This document shows, piece after piece, positions 26,731 to 35,208 of a stretch of 50,935 nucleotides of DNA. The translations under genes and the position numbers were made by a program. Each line of letters opens with the position of its first letter. Positions within the stretch are counted from its first letter, which is position 1. The DNA is taken from the NCBI GenBank assembly GCA_934660915.1, contig CAKUIF010000014.1, positions 1 to 50,935 on the forward strand. The letters are read 5' to 3'. The notes under the pieces were generated by a model. The model worked only from the letters and a program-made list of their open reading frames with translations, was not told where the DNA came from and did not search any database. The stretch comes from an uncultured Olsenella sp. Its GTDB lineage: Bacteria > Actinomycetota > Coriobacteriia > Coriobacteriales > Atopobiaceae.

Positions 26731-27516
26731 ATGGTCAACTTCACTATCCTGCAGGTCGTCCTTCTGACCCTGCTGGCCTTCATCAAGCACGTGGACTACT
26801 ACGGCATCCCGATGATCTTCGTCAACTACGCCGTCTTCTGGGGCCTCATCACCGGCGTCGTCATGGGCGACTGGCAGACCGGCCTCGTCATCGGCGGCAC
26901 CATCCAGCTCATGCAGCTCGGCGTCGCGGGCTTCGGCGGCTCGTCGATCCCCGACTACGGCACGATGGCCATCATCGCCACCGCCTACGGCGTGACCCTG
27001 GGCGCCGACACGGGCCTCGCCATCGGCCTGCCGGTCGGCATGCTCGGCATCCAGCTCGACGTCATCGTCAAGATCCTCAACGGCTTCGTCGTGGAGAAGT
27101 CCCAGAAGCTCTGCAACGCGGGCAAGTTCAAGCAGATGAACGCCATCCTGTGGGTCTGCCCCGCGCTCTTCGGCCTGTGCGCCGCCCTGCCCGTCTTCGT
27201 CTCCGTGACGCTCGGCCAGCCCGCCGTCAACTGGCTCCTCGAGGTCATGCCCCAGTGGTTCCTCTCGGGCCTCACCCTCGCCGGCAAGATGCTCCCGGCC
27301 GTCGGCATCGCGATGCTGCTGCGCTACATGCCCACCGCCAAGTACTTCCAGTACCTGCTCGCCGGTTTCTTCCTCTCGGCCTTCATGAACGTGCCCATCA
27401 TCGGCGCCGCCATCGTCGGCGTCGCCCTCGCGATCGCGTTCTACCAGCGTGCCGAGAAGGACGCCGAGCTTACCGCCCACGCTTCCGCAGACGCCTTCAT
27501 CGGAGAGGATGAGTAA
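26731..27516 (+). CDS. PTS mannose/fructose-family EIIC
   Basis: Integral membrane subunit of the sugar channel. The 261-residue product is hydrophobic throughout and has the family stretch GVVMGDWQTGLVIGGTIQL. AAGGAGG lies just before the ATG, 9 bases after EIIB. Confidence 0.93.
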   Translation: MVNFTILQVVLLTLLAFIKHVDYYGIPMIFVNYAVFWGLITGVVMGDWQTGLVIGGTIQLMQLGVAGFGGSSIPDYGTMAIIATAYGVTLGADTGLAIGLPVGMLGIQLDVIVKILNGFVVEKSQKLCNAGKFKQMNAILWVCPALFGLCAALPVFVSVTLGQPAVNWLLEVMPQWFLSGLTLAGKMLPAVGIAMLLRYMPTAKYFQYLLAGFFLSAFMNVPIIGAAIVGVALAIAFYQRAEKDAELTAHASADAFIGEDE

Positions 27517-27518
27517 CC

Positions 27519-28349
27519 ATGGAAAACGAGAACATCACCGCTGCCGAGGGCAAGCCCTCCGGCTACAAGGTCACCAAGAAGGACCTGCGCAACGCGAACT
27601 GGCGCTGGCTCATGAGCGTGTGCACCTTCAACTATCAGACCCAGCAGGGCGCCTCGGTCGCCTACGCCCTCTCGCCGATCCTGAGGAAGATCTACACGAA
27701 CGACGAGGACTATAAGCAGGCGCTCAACAACCACTTCCGCTACTACAACACCCAGCCCTGGCTCGCCGCCGTCATCCTCGGCGCCTGCGTGGCCATGGAG
27801 GAGCGCGACGGCCTCGCGGCGGCGGACGCCGTCCAGGACCTGAAGATCGGCACCATGGGCCCGCTCGCCGGCGTCGGCGACTCCCTGCTCATGACCATGA
27901 TCCCGACCATCATGGGCTCCATCGCCGCCTACATGGCCGTCGAGGGCAACCCGGTGGGCGCAGGCATCTGGTTCGCGCTCATCCTCGCCATCTTCTGGGT
28001 CCGCATGCACGCCCTGGAGTTCGGCTACAAGCAGGGCGTGAAGCTCGTCACCGACTTCAGCGAGAAGCTCCCCAACCTCACCGCCGCCGCCTCCGTGCTC
28101 GGCCTCACCGTGGTCGGCTGCCTCATCGCCTCGGTCATCGGCGTCACCTGCCCGATCAGCTTCAGCTTCGGCGACGTCGCGATGGAGATCCAGCCGCTGC
28201 TCGACAAGATCCTGCCCGCCATGATCCCCGCCGCCATCACGGGAGGCGCGTATTACCTCCTTACCAAGAAGAACGTCAGCATGACGGTGCTCATCCTTCT
28301 GGTGATCGTCCTCGCGATGGTCGCCTCCGCCGCCGGCATCCTCGCCTAG
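27519..28349 (+). CDS. PTS mannose/fructose-family EIID
   Basis: Second membrane subunit. The 276-residue product begins with a soluble helix (ITKKDL-type segment VTKKDLRNANWRW), has FNYQTQQG and MGPLAGVGDSL typical of EIID, and ends with hydrophobic helices. It starts 2 bases after the EIIC stop, so translation is probably coupled. Confidence 0.93.
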   Translation: MENENITAAEGKPSGYKVTKKDLRNANWRWLMSVCTFNYQTQQGASVAYALSPILRKIYTNDEDYKQALNNHFRYYNTQPWLAAVILGACVAMEERDGLAAADAVQDLKIGTMGPLAGVGDSLLMTMIPTIMGSIAAYMAVEGNPVGAGIWFALILAIFWVRMHALEFGYKQGVKLVTDFSEKLPNLTAAASVLGLTVVGCLIASVIGVTCPISFSFGDVAMEIQPLLDKILPAMIPAAITGGAYYLLTKKNVSMTVLILLVIVLAMVASAAGILA

Positions 28350-28374
28350 CCCTGCCCTAGAGATTGGTGAATCA

Positions 28375-28773
28375 ATGAGAAAGATAGTCGTGGCGAGCCA
28401 TTCGCTTCTCGCTCAGGGCTTCAAGGATACCCTCGAGTTCCTTACGGGCAAAGGCGACGCCGTCAGCGCCGTGTGCGCCTACGTGAACGACAACGGCGAG
28501 GGGCTCGACGCGGCGGTCGACGAGGCACTCGCGGGCGCCGACGAGGTCGTCGTCCTTACCGACATGGTCGGCGGCAGCGTGAACCAGTGCTTCTCCAGCT
28601 TCGCCTCCGACCGCGTCCACGTGATCGCGGGCGTCAACCTCCCGCTCGCCATGGCGCTCGCGCTCGCGGGCCCCGACGAGCAGCTCGACTTCGACGCCCT
28701 CGTCGACGAGGCACGCCAGCAGATCATCTACGTGAACGGCGTTAGCGCCGCCGCGTGCGACGACGACGAGTAG
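28375..28773 (+). CDS. PTS mannose/fructose-family EIIA
   Basis: Receives phosphate from HPr and hands it to EIIB. The 132-residue product has the phospho-site His9 in VVASHSLLAQG and the LTDMVGGSVNQ loop. It ends with an acidic tail. Length is normal for a stand-alone EIIA of this family. Confidence 0.92.
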   Translation: MRKIVVASHSLLAQGFKDTLEFLTGKGDAVSAVCAYVNDNGEGLDAAVDEALAGADEVVVLTDMVGGSVNQCFSSFASDRVHVIAGVNLPLAMALALAGPDEQLDFDALVDEARQQIIYVNGVSAAACDDDE

Positions 28774-28782
28774 GGGGTCGCG

Positions 28783-29907
28783 ATGAGAGAGTTCCTTAAG
28801 GACGTGTGGATGCACGGCGGCGAGGAGAGCCGCGCCATCACCCCCGAGAACATCACGGGCGAGAAGGGCCGCGCCGCCATGTCGGCCAGCCACCTCGGCG
28901 TCGGCCGCAAGGGCTCGTGCTGCGTTCCTCTGGAGTCCGGCGAGACCATCACGCTCGCGGACATCGAGGGCCCTGGCATCATCCGCCACATCTGGATGAC
29001 TGTCCCCGACAAGACCGCCGCAGGTAGCTTTGTCATGCGCGACCTCGTCCTGCGCTTCTATTGGGACGACGAGGAGACCCCCTCGGTCGAGTGTCCCATC
29101 GGCGATTTCTTCTGCAACGGCTTCGGCGAGCGCGCCATCGTCAACTCGATGCCCATCTGCGTGAACCCGACGGGCGGCATGAACTGCTACTTCGAGATGC
29201 CCTTCCGGAAGCACGCGAAGATCACGCTCACGAGCGAGCACCCGGGCTTTATCAAGTACGTCTTCTACACGTTCAACTACGTGCTCACCGACGTGCCTGA
29301 CGACGCCATGTACTTCCACGCCCGGTTTAACCGCGAGCGCAGCACCCGCAGGGGCGTCGATTACACCGTCCTCGACGGCGTGCGCGGCAAGGGCTATTAC
29401 GTCGGCACCTACATGGCGCTGTGCGCTCTCGAGCGCTACTGGTGGGGCGAGGGCGAGATGAAGTTCTTCCTCGACGGCGACAAGGAGTTCCCCACGGTCA
29501 CCTCGACGGGCGCCGAGGACTACTTCGGCGGGGCATGGGCCTTCCTCGACAGGCCGCCGCACGCGCTCCCCGAGGCGCAGTGCTTCAACACCCTGTTCGC
29601 CGGCTACCCGTACCGCTCGACGCGCGACGCCACGCGCGACCGCTTCAGCGCGGGCAAGCCGAACCCGAACCCGATGCTCGCGACGAACGACGACGCGCTG
29701 CCCAGGCACGGACTCTACAGGTGGCACCTTCCCGACCCGATCTCGTTCAAGGAGGACCTGCGCGTGACGTTCCAGGACCTCGGAAACGACGACATCAAGC
29801 TCTACGAGCGTGAGGACGACATCTCCACCGTTGCCTACTGGTACCAAAGCGAGCCGCACGCCGTGCTTGCGCCGTTTGCCTCAAGGCAGGACCGTGTGCC
29901 CAGGTAG
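28783..29907 (+). CDS. GH172 (DUF2961) glycoside hydrolase
   Basis: The 374-residue product matches DUF2961, now GH172, whose known members act on D-fructofuranosides such as difructose dianhydride and on arabinofuranosides. Visible marks are GPGIIRHIWMT, CPIGDFFCNG, GGMNCYFEMPF, the acidic GEGEMKFF and STGAEDYFGGAW. There is no signal peptide, so it acts in the cytoplasm on imported sugar. It starts 9 bases after EIIA and precedes a ROK kinase. A fructose-type disaccharide imported by the PTS is the natural guess; the exact substrate is unproven. Confidence 0.87.
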   Translation: MREFLKDVWMHGGEESRAITPENITGEKGRAAMSASHLGVGRKGSCCVPLESGETITLADIEGPGIIRHIWMTVPDKTAAGSFVMRDLVLRFYWDDEETPSVECPIGDFFCNGFGERAIVNSMPICVNPTGGMNCYFEMPFRKHAKITLTSEHPGFIKYVFYTFNYVLTDVPDDAMYFHARFNRERSTRRGVDYTVLDGVRGKGYYVGTYMALCALERYWWGEGEMKFFLDGDKEFPTVTSTGAEDYFGGAWAFLDRPPHALPEAQCFNTLFAGYPYRSTRDATRDRFSAGKPNPNPMLATNDDALPRHGLYRWHLPDPISFKEDLRVTFQDLGNDDIKLYEREDDISTVAYWYQSEPHAVLAPFASRQDRVPR

Positions 29908-29934
29908 GACCGCCTCGAAACAAACCAACGTTAT

Positions 29935-29972
29935 GGGCGCCCGCGGTTGATCATGGCTGCGGGCGCCCCTTT
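29935..29972 (+). terminator. Hairpin between the GH172 and kinase genes
   Basis: GGGCGCCCGC (29935-29944) pairs with GCGGGCGCCC (29959-29968), followed by CTTTGC. Located inside the operon, it may reduce transcription of the kinase relative to the PTS genes. Confidence 0.5.
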
Positions 29973-29986
29973 GCAAGGAGGAACAC

Positions 29987-30871
29987 ATGAGCGAAAAGCA
30001 AATGAGGCTCGGCGCCCTCGAGGCCGGCGGGACCAAGATGGTCTGCGCCGTGGTGTCCGGCGACGGCGAGGTCCTCGACCGTATGGAGACCCCGACGCTT
30101 ACGCCTGCCGAGACCGTTCCGCAGATGGTCGAGTGGTTCGCCGCCCGCAACATCGACGCGCTGGGCATCGGCGCCTTCGGCCCGACTTGCGTCGACCCCG
30201 CCGACGAGCGCTACGGCTCCATCCTGCAGACGCCCAAGCTCGCGTGGCGGGACTTTGGCCTTCGCGCCGCGTTCGCCGATGCCCTCGGCGTTCCCGTGGC
30301 CTACGACACGGACGTGAACGTGGCCTGCCTCGGCGAGGCGGTCTTCGGCTGCTGCAAGGGGCTCGACGACGCCGTCTACGTGACCGTCGGCACCGGTGTG
30401 GGCGCGGGCGTCATGTGCGCCGGCAGGCTCCTTCACGGCATGCTGCACCCCGAGGCCGGCCACATGCTGGTCCGTACCCGCCCGTCGGAGGAGGGGCGCT
30501 GCATCTGCCCGAGCCACGCGAGCTGCCTCGAGGGGCTCGCGTCCGGCCCCGCCATCGCCGCGCGCTGGGGAAAGCCCGCGGTTGAGCTCGCGGACAACGA
30601 CGAGGTGTGGGAGCTCGAGGGGGACTACCTCGGGCAGATGTGCGCGAACCTCGTGCTCATGTACTCGCCTCGCCGCATCGTCCTCGGCGGGGGCGTCATG
30701 CACCAGGAGCAGCTCTACGGCATCGTCCGCAAGAAGACCCTCGACTACCTGGGCGGCTACATCCAGTCGCCGGAGCTCAAGGACATCGACTCCTATATCT
30801 GCGCGCCGGGCTGCGGCGGCGACCAGGGGATCCTCGGCGCGGCCGAGCTGGCAAGAAGGGCACTCGCGTAG
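29987..30871 (+). CDS. ROK-family sugar kinase, fructokinase-like
   Basis: ATP-dependent cytoplasmic sugar kinase. The 294-residue product opens with GALEAGGTKMVC (phosphate loop), has IGAFGPTCVD and YDTDVNVACLGE, the ROK signature VGTGVGAGV, and the zinc-site stretch GHMLVR..CICPSHASC. The LEAGGTK start and the zinc motif resemble Bacillota fructokinases. It would phosphorylate the unphosphorylated sugar released by the GH172 enzyme. The ATG follows AAGGAGG. Confidence 0.88.
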   Translation: MSEKQMRLGALEAGGTKMVCAVVSGDGEVLDRMETPTLTPAETVPQMVEWFAARNIDALGIGAFGPTCVDPADERYGSILQTPKLAWRDFGLRAAFADALGVPVAYDTDVNVACLGEAVFGCCKGLDDAVYVTVGTGVGAGVMCAGRLLHGMLHPEAGHMLVRTRPSEEGRCICPSHASCLEGLASGPAIAARWGKPAVELADNDEVWELEGDYLGQMCANLVLMYSPRRIVLGGGVMHQEQLYGIVRKKTLDYLGGYIQSPELKDIDSYICAPGCGGDQGILGAAELARRALA

Positions 30872-30902
30872 CCCGCGGCCCTGCCGAAAAAATGCCAATA
30901 AT

Positions 30903-30950
30903 AAGACGAGCGCTTCTTGCCAATTGGGCGGCAAGAAGCGCTCGTCTTTT
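30903..30950. terminator. Bidirectional terminator between the kinase and DegV genes
   Basis: AAGACGAGCGCTTCTTGCC (30903-30921) pairs perfectly, 19 bp, with 30930-30948, followed by TT. The reverse side has ATTATTGGCATTTTTT. It lies between convergent genes. Both arms contain the recurring word GGCAAGAAG/CTTCTTGCC. Confidence 0.9.
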
Positions 30951-30988
30951 GCGTTTGCTTTTTCGGGGGGCAGGGCGCCTTACTTCCG

Positions 30989-31849
30989 CTAGAGCCCCTG
31001 GACCGCCACGCCCACGAGGTTGGGGCCGGTGTGGACAAGAAGCGCGGGGCTGATGTCGGAGCGGACGACCTCCACCGCGTTGGCCACGCGCTCGCGCAGG
31101 GCCTGCTCCATGCGGTCGTAGAGGTCGGCGCAGGCCGAGGTACAGCTCACGGCAAGGCGCACCTTGGGGTGCTTCTCGGCGATGGCGGCGATGAGCTTAA
31201 CCTCGGTGTCGAGCGCGCGGTCCCAGCCGCGGGCCTTCTTTGCGATGACGTAGTGGCCCTCCTCGTCGCAGGTGAGGACGGGCTTGATGTTGAGCACACT
31301 GCCCAGGCGGTAGATCGTCTCGGTGATGCGGCCGCCCTTCCGGAGATACTCGAGGTCGCGCACGGTGAAGAAGACGTCGGTGTTGCGCGCGACCATCGTG
31401 AGGGTCTGCTCGAGGTCGCAGAAGGGCACGCCCGCCTCGATCTGGCGCACTGCCTCCATGACCACGAGGCCGGCGGCGACGCCGATCTCCAGGGTGTCGA
31501 CGACGACCACGGGGAAGTCGTCCATCGTGCGGGCGACCATGCGAACCGTGTCGCAGGTGGCCGAGAGCCCCGACGAGATGCTCACGAACACCGCGGCCTT
31601 GTACCCGTCGGCCTTCGCGCGGGCGAGCTCGTCGGCGATGCGCTCGGGGGAGGGCAGCGAGGTCTTGGGGATCTCCTGCTCGAAGCGGCGGACGACCTCT
31701 TCGGTCGAGATGTCGACGCCGCTCTCGTACGACGTGCCGTCGGAGTAGTTGATGCGCAGGGGCACCACGCGGACGTCGTGGGCCGCCGCGAAGTCCGCGG
31801 GGCAGTCCGAGCCGGTGTCGGTTAGGACAGCGATGCGCTGGTCGTTCAT
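30989..31849 (-). CDS. DegV-family fatty-acid-binding protein (second copy)
   Basis: The 286-residue product has the full DegV pattern: IAVLTDTGSDCP, TSLPSPERI, VSISSGLSATCDT, VRDLEYLRKGGRI, NIKPVL and HTGPNLVGVAV. It likely binds a fatty acid in the cytoplasm. The ATG at 31849 has GGGAGAAG upstream. It is divergent from the DUF1836 gene. Confidence 0.93.
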   Translation of the reverse strand: MNDQRIAVLTDTGSDCPADFAAAHDVRVVPLRINYSDGTSYESGVDISTEEVVRRFEQEIPKTSLPSPERIADELARAKADGYKAAVFVSISSGLSATCDTVRMVARTMDDFPVVVVDTLEIGVAAGLVVMEAVRQIEAGVPFCDLEQTLTMVARNTDVFFTVRDLEYLRKGGRITETIYRLGSVLNIKPVLTCDEEGHYVIAKKARGWDRALDTEVKLIAAIAEKHPKVRLAVSCTSACADLYDRMEQALRERVANAVEVVRSDISPALLVHTGPNLVGVAVQGL

Positions 31850-31905
31850 GTGCTTCTCCCTAGGTCCTTGGACCGTGAGCGGTCGGGGCAAAACCTCTTT
31901 AGTCT

Positions 31906-31914
31906 ATGATAACA
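31906..31914 (-). promoter_or_regulatory. Candidate extended -10 for the second DegV gene
   Basis: On the minus strand TG-T-TATCAT, an extended -10 about 55 bases before the start codon, in a short AT-rich divergent gap. Confidence 0.4.
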
Positions 31915-31988
31915 GCACACATGGTTTTAAATACTAGATGCGTCGATTCCGGACAAATCACCTGAGATTCATTGCGAGGGGATGGCCC

Positions 31989-32603
31989 ATGGGCACCAAA
32001 CAGGCCGAGAAGTATGCCGAGGGCGCGGGCCAGATCGCCCCGTACGACCCGCAGGCCCGCGCCGGGGCGCTCGCGGAGTACATGTCCTCCGTGCACATCT
32101 ACCGTATCGACGAGCTCCCGCGCATCGAGCTGTACCTCGACCAGGTCATAACCCTCGTCTGCGACGAGCTCGCCTTCATGTGCCTTCCCGACGAGCAGAC
32201 CCTTACCGGGTCCATGGTCAACAACTACGTCAAGCAGCGGCTTATTCCCGCGCCGAAGCGTAAGCGCTACACGCGCCGGCACGTGGCTAGCCTGCTGTTC
32301 ATCTGCGCCTTCAAGCGCGTGTACTCGATTGCACAGCTTCAGCGAATCATGGGTATGATTGAAGAAGCGCACGTCGATGCGGGCGCGCTGTACGACGAGG
32401 TCGTCTCGGCCCTCGAGTGTGCGCTCGCCGAGCAGTTCGCCGTGGGACCCGACTTCGTCGCCCCCGTCGTGGAGCCCACCATCCGGCCCCTCGACGAGGC
32501 CGGCCGCGAGGTGGCCCCGGGGCTCGCCCGCGTGCTCGAGGCCGCCGTCGCGTCGCTCGCGGCAAAGGTGTACGTCGAACAAACCCTGGCGCTCGCCGAT
32601 TAA
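31989..32603 (+). CDS. DUF1836 protein
   Basis: The 204-residue product resembles DUF1836: LPRIELYLDQVITLV, LTGSMVNNYVKQRLIPAPKRKRYTR and LFICAFKRVYSIAQLQRIM form a MerR-like helical pattern, so a regulatory role is likely but untested. The ATG at 31989 has GAGGGGATGGCCC upstream, nearly the same leader as the FAD-oxidase gene at 44881. The nhaA gene follows after 32 bases. Confidence 0.82.
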   Translation: MGTKQAEKYAEGAGQIAPYDPQARAGALAEYMSSVHIYRIDELPRIELYLDQVITLVCDELAFMCLPDEQTLTGSMVNNYVKQRLIPAPKRKRYTRRHVASLLFICAFKRVYSIAQLQRIMGMIEEAHVDAGALYDEVVSALECALAEQFAVGPDFVAPVVEPTIRPLDEAGREVAPGLARVLEAAVASLAAKVYVEQTLALAD

Positions 32604-32635
32604 GGAGGCGTGTCGCCTAGAAGAGAAAGGCGATC

Positions 32636-34033
32636 ATGCCCAACAGCACGAACAGCAAGACCTTGACCAGCATTTACGAGGAGCCCGCCGTCATCAAGCG
32701 GACCCAGCGCCGAAGCGCGCTCGAGGAGGTGACCTCCAACGGGACCGTCGCGGCCGCCGTGATGGTGGGCGCCGCGCTTCTTGCCCTCGTCGTGGCCAAC
32801 AGCCCTGCCTACGAGGCCGTCGAGCATTTCCTCGTCCAACCGCTCACCTTCGGCTTCGGGTCCTTTTTCGCCTCGATCTCGGTCGAGGCCGTGGTCAACG
32901 ACTTCCTCATGGCCATCTTCTTTCTCCTCGTGGGCATCGAGCTCAAGTACGAGATGACGGTCGGCCAGCTCCGCCGCCCGCGCCAGGCGGCGCTCCCCAT
33001 GCTCGCCGCGGTCGGCGGCGTCGCGGTGCCCGCCCTTATCTACCTGCTGTTCAATGCAGGTGGGCAGACCAACGGCTGGGCCATCCCCATCGCGACCGAC
33101 ATCGCCTTCGCGCTCGGCGTGGCGTCGCTGCTCGGCGACAGCATCTCCCCGGAGACCAAGGTCTTCTTCCAGACGCTCGCCATCGCCGACGACATCCTGG
33201 CCATCGTCGTCATCGCCGTCGCGTACGGCCAGGCGCCCGACATCGCCTGGTGCGCCGCCGCGGCCATCGTGGTCGTGGTGCTCTGGGCCCTCAACCGCGC
33301 GAAGGTCTACTCGCTCAAGCCCTATGCCCTCGTCGGCTTCGTCCTGTGGGTGTGCATGTACAACTCCGGCATCCACGCCACGCTCGCCGGCGTCATCCTC
33401 GGGTTTGCCCTGCCTGCCCAGTCCGACGTCAAGCTCAGCGAGTTCGGCGCGTGGCTCGGCCGCCGCGCCCAGGTGCTTGAAGACCGCTACGACGACGACC
33501 GTCACGTCCTCGGTCAGCACTCCTTCACCGAGGGCGCCCTTCGCGTCGAGCGCGTCGTCCACCACGTCACGCCGCCGCTGGAGCGCATGGAGCACTACAT
33601 CAGTGTGCCGGTCAACTTCCTCATCCTGCCCATTTTCGCCTTCGTCAACGCGCAGCTGCACCTCGTGGGCACCGACTTCGGGACCATCGTCTGCGACCCG
33701 GTCGCGCTCGGCGTGTACTTCGGCGCCGTCCTCGGCAAGCCGCTCGGCATCTTCCTCGTCACGTTCCTGCTGGTAAAGATCGGCTTCGCCAAGCTTCCCC
33801 AGAACATGGACTGGCTCCAGGTCGGCGCCGTGGGCATCCTGGGCGGCCTCGGCTTCACCATGTCGATCCTCATCAGCGGCCTGGCCTTCGCCGAGCCGGG
33901 CGAGGTGCTCGCCGCCAAGTGCGCCATCCTGCTCGGCTCCGTGACGTCCGCCGCGCTCGGCATCATCTTCGTCAAGGTCGCCACCGCCAGGCGCGGCGGC
34001 AATGCCGGTGACGTTGAGGAGCTCTCCGCGTAG
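32636..34033 (+). CDS. nhaA: NhaA-type sodium/proton antiporter
   Basis: Exports sodium in exchange for protons to control internal pH and salt. The 465-residue product has the typical hydrophobic helices and the key segments ATDIAFALGV and TLAIADDILAIVVIA with the ion-binding Asp185/Asp186. A charged cytoplasmic insert (about residues 265-315) precedes the last helices, as in other actinobacterial NhaA. It ends with a short acidic tail. GAGAAAGG lies ahead of the ATG. Confidence 0.95.
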   Translation: MPNSTNSKTLTSIYEEPAVIKRTQRRSALEEVTSNGTVAAAVMVGAALLALVVANSPAYEAVEHFLVQPLTFGFGSFFASISVEAVVNDFLMAIFFLLVGIELKYEMTVGQLRRPRQAALPMLAAVGGVAVPALIYLLFNAGGQTNGWAIPIATDIAFALGVASLLGDSISPETKVFFQTLAIADDILAIVVIAVAYGQAPDIAWCAAAAIVVVVLWALNRAKVYSLKPYALVGFVLWVCMYNSGIHATLAGVILGFALPAQSDVKLSEFGAWLGRRAQVLEDRYDDDRHVLGQHSFTEGALRVERVVHHVTPPLERMEHYISVPVNFLILPIFAFVNAQLHLVGTDFGTIVCDPVALGVYFGAVLGKPLGIFLVTFLLVKIGFAKLPQNMDWLQVGAVGILGGLGFTMSILISGLAFAEPGEVLAAKCAILLGSVTSAALGIIFVKVATARRGGNAGDVEELSA

Positions 34034-34041
34034 GGGCCAAG

Positions 34042-34070
34042 TTGTCCTGCGCAAGGAGTATTCTCTAGTG
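34042..34070 (+). promoter_or_regulatory. Candidate amaP promoter
   Basis: TTGTCC (34042-34047), 10 bases, GTATTCTCTAGTG (34058-34070). The same layout precedes pcrA. Spacing is too short for a standard -35/-10 unless TCTAGT (34064-34069) is the -10. Confidence 0.35.
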
Positions 34071-34129
34071 AGCGTGTGAAGCGATGAAGGCGGGCGGCGC
34101 TTGCCCGCGGATATAAGGAGAAGGCGCCC

Positions 34130-34786
34130 ATGAGCGGTTTCAAGAGATTATGCAAGGTCGTGTTCGCGCTGGCGGGGCTCTTCTCGCTGGGCGCCCTCGG
34201 CCTCACGTGGCTGGGCCCGTGGCGCGACGTCGCGAGCGCCCTCATGGTGGTCGACGGCTACTGGTACGCGCTGCAGGCGTGCCTCGCCGTGACGGCCGTC
34301 GGCCTCGTCGTCATGCTGTTCCAGGGGCTCTTTGCCCGCAAGACGCGCACCGTTCAGGTGGCCACGGTCGACGGGGGCGCCATCACCGTCACGCGCGAGG
34401 CCATCGCCAGCCAGGCCGAGCACATCGTCGAGGCCGATGGCACCTGCACCGCGTCGCGCGTCTACGTGGACGCCAAGCCCCGCGGCCACGTGCGCGTCGC
34501 CGTCCGCGTGCTCCCGCACGAGACGACCGACGTCGTGGTCAAGGGTGCCCAGCTTCACGAGGAGCTCATGCAGGGCCTCTCGGCCGTGTGCGGCAACACC
34601 GTCGAGGACGTGAGCCTCGAGTTCGTCGAGCCGCGCTCCTACACCGATGCCCGCGCCGACGCCGACGAGGACGGCTTCGCGGATGCCGCCGTCGAGGACG
34701 TCGCCGAGGCCGAGCAGGGCCAGGCCGCCCCGGCGGATTCAACCAGCGAGATCACGGTGCCCATGGGCACCTCCAGGGAGGGTTAA
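34130..34786 (+). CDS. amaP: AmaP-like alkaline-shock membrane-anchor protein
   Basis: The 218-residue product has two membrane helices (about 8-30 and 48-68) and then a soluble Asp23-like domain (TVDGGAITVTREAIASQAEHIV, VRVAVRVLP, LHEELMQGLSAVCGNTVEDVSLEFV). In Staphylococcus AmaP anchors Asp23 to the membrane and helps limit cell-wall stress; the same gene set follows here. An acidic tail ends the protein. TAAGGAGAAGG precedes the ATG. Confidence 0.85.
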   Translation: MSGFKRLCKVVFALAGLFSLGALGLTWLGPWRDVASALMVVDGYWYALQACLAVTAVGLVVMLFQGLFARKTRTVQVATVDGGAITVTREAIASQAEHIVEADGTCTASRVYVDAKPRGHVRVAVRVLPHETTDVVVKGAQLHEELMQGLSAVCGNTVEDVSLEFVEPRSYTDARADADEDGFADAAVEDVAEAEQGQAAPADSTSEITVPMGTSREG

Positions 34787-34789
34787 CGA

Positions 34790-35167
34790 ATGTCTGACGA
34801 TAAGCGCGCCCCGCGCGCACGCGTGGAGGCGGGGGATCGCGACGACGCGGTCGAGGCCGACGCGCACATCATCGACGACGAGGCCGACGCGCACAAGAAG
34901 GCCTCCGGCGCCTCGGGCGGAGAGTCGTTCCGCGACGCCGGGCGTGCCGTGAGCGGCTGGGTGTCGCGCACGTTCCCCGGCCACGAGAACGCGTTCTGGG
35001 GCGGCGTCGCCGGCCTGGCCATCGCGCTGCTCGTGTTTTGGGTGGGCGTCTTCCGCGCGCTCGCCGTCGCCGTGCTCGTGTTCATCGGCGTCGCCTTGGG
35101 CCAGGTGGCCGACGGCGACCCGAAGATCATTAACCTGATCAGGCGCTTCTTCACGTCAAACAACTAG
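34790..35167 (+). CDS. DUF2273-type small membrane protein
   Basis: A 125-residue product with a charged N-terminal half and two close membrane helices (WGGVAGLAIALLVFWVG and RALAVAVLVFIGVALGQ), ending in PKIINLIRRFF, as in DUF2273 proteins of the Asp23 cluster. It begins 3 bases after amaP. Confidence 0.83.
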   Translation: MSDDKRAPRARVEAGDRDDAVEADAHIIDDEADAHKKASGASGGESFRDAGRAVSGWVSRTFPGHENAFWGGVAGLAIALLVFWVGVFRALAVAVLVFIGVALGQVADGDPKIINLIRRFFTSNN

Positions 35168-35208
35168 AAACCGTGCAGGCCCAAGGGCCGCAAGAGAGCG
35201 AGGTTCCC

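Noticed and set aside
24883..27480. Very long open frames antisense to the LevR/PTS genes, and similar ones opposite the ABC exporter (35866-38775) and ade (48707-50821)
   Set aside because: They are the mirror of GC-rich codons: composition is dominated by Arg, Gly, Ala, Val and Asp without domains, and the opposite strand carries clear, well-conserved genes.
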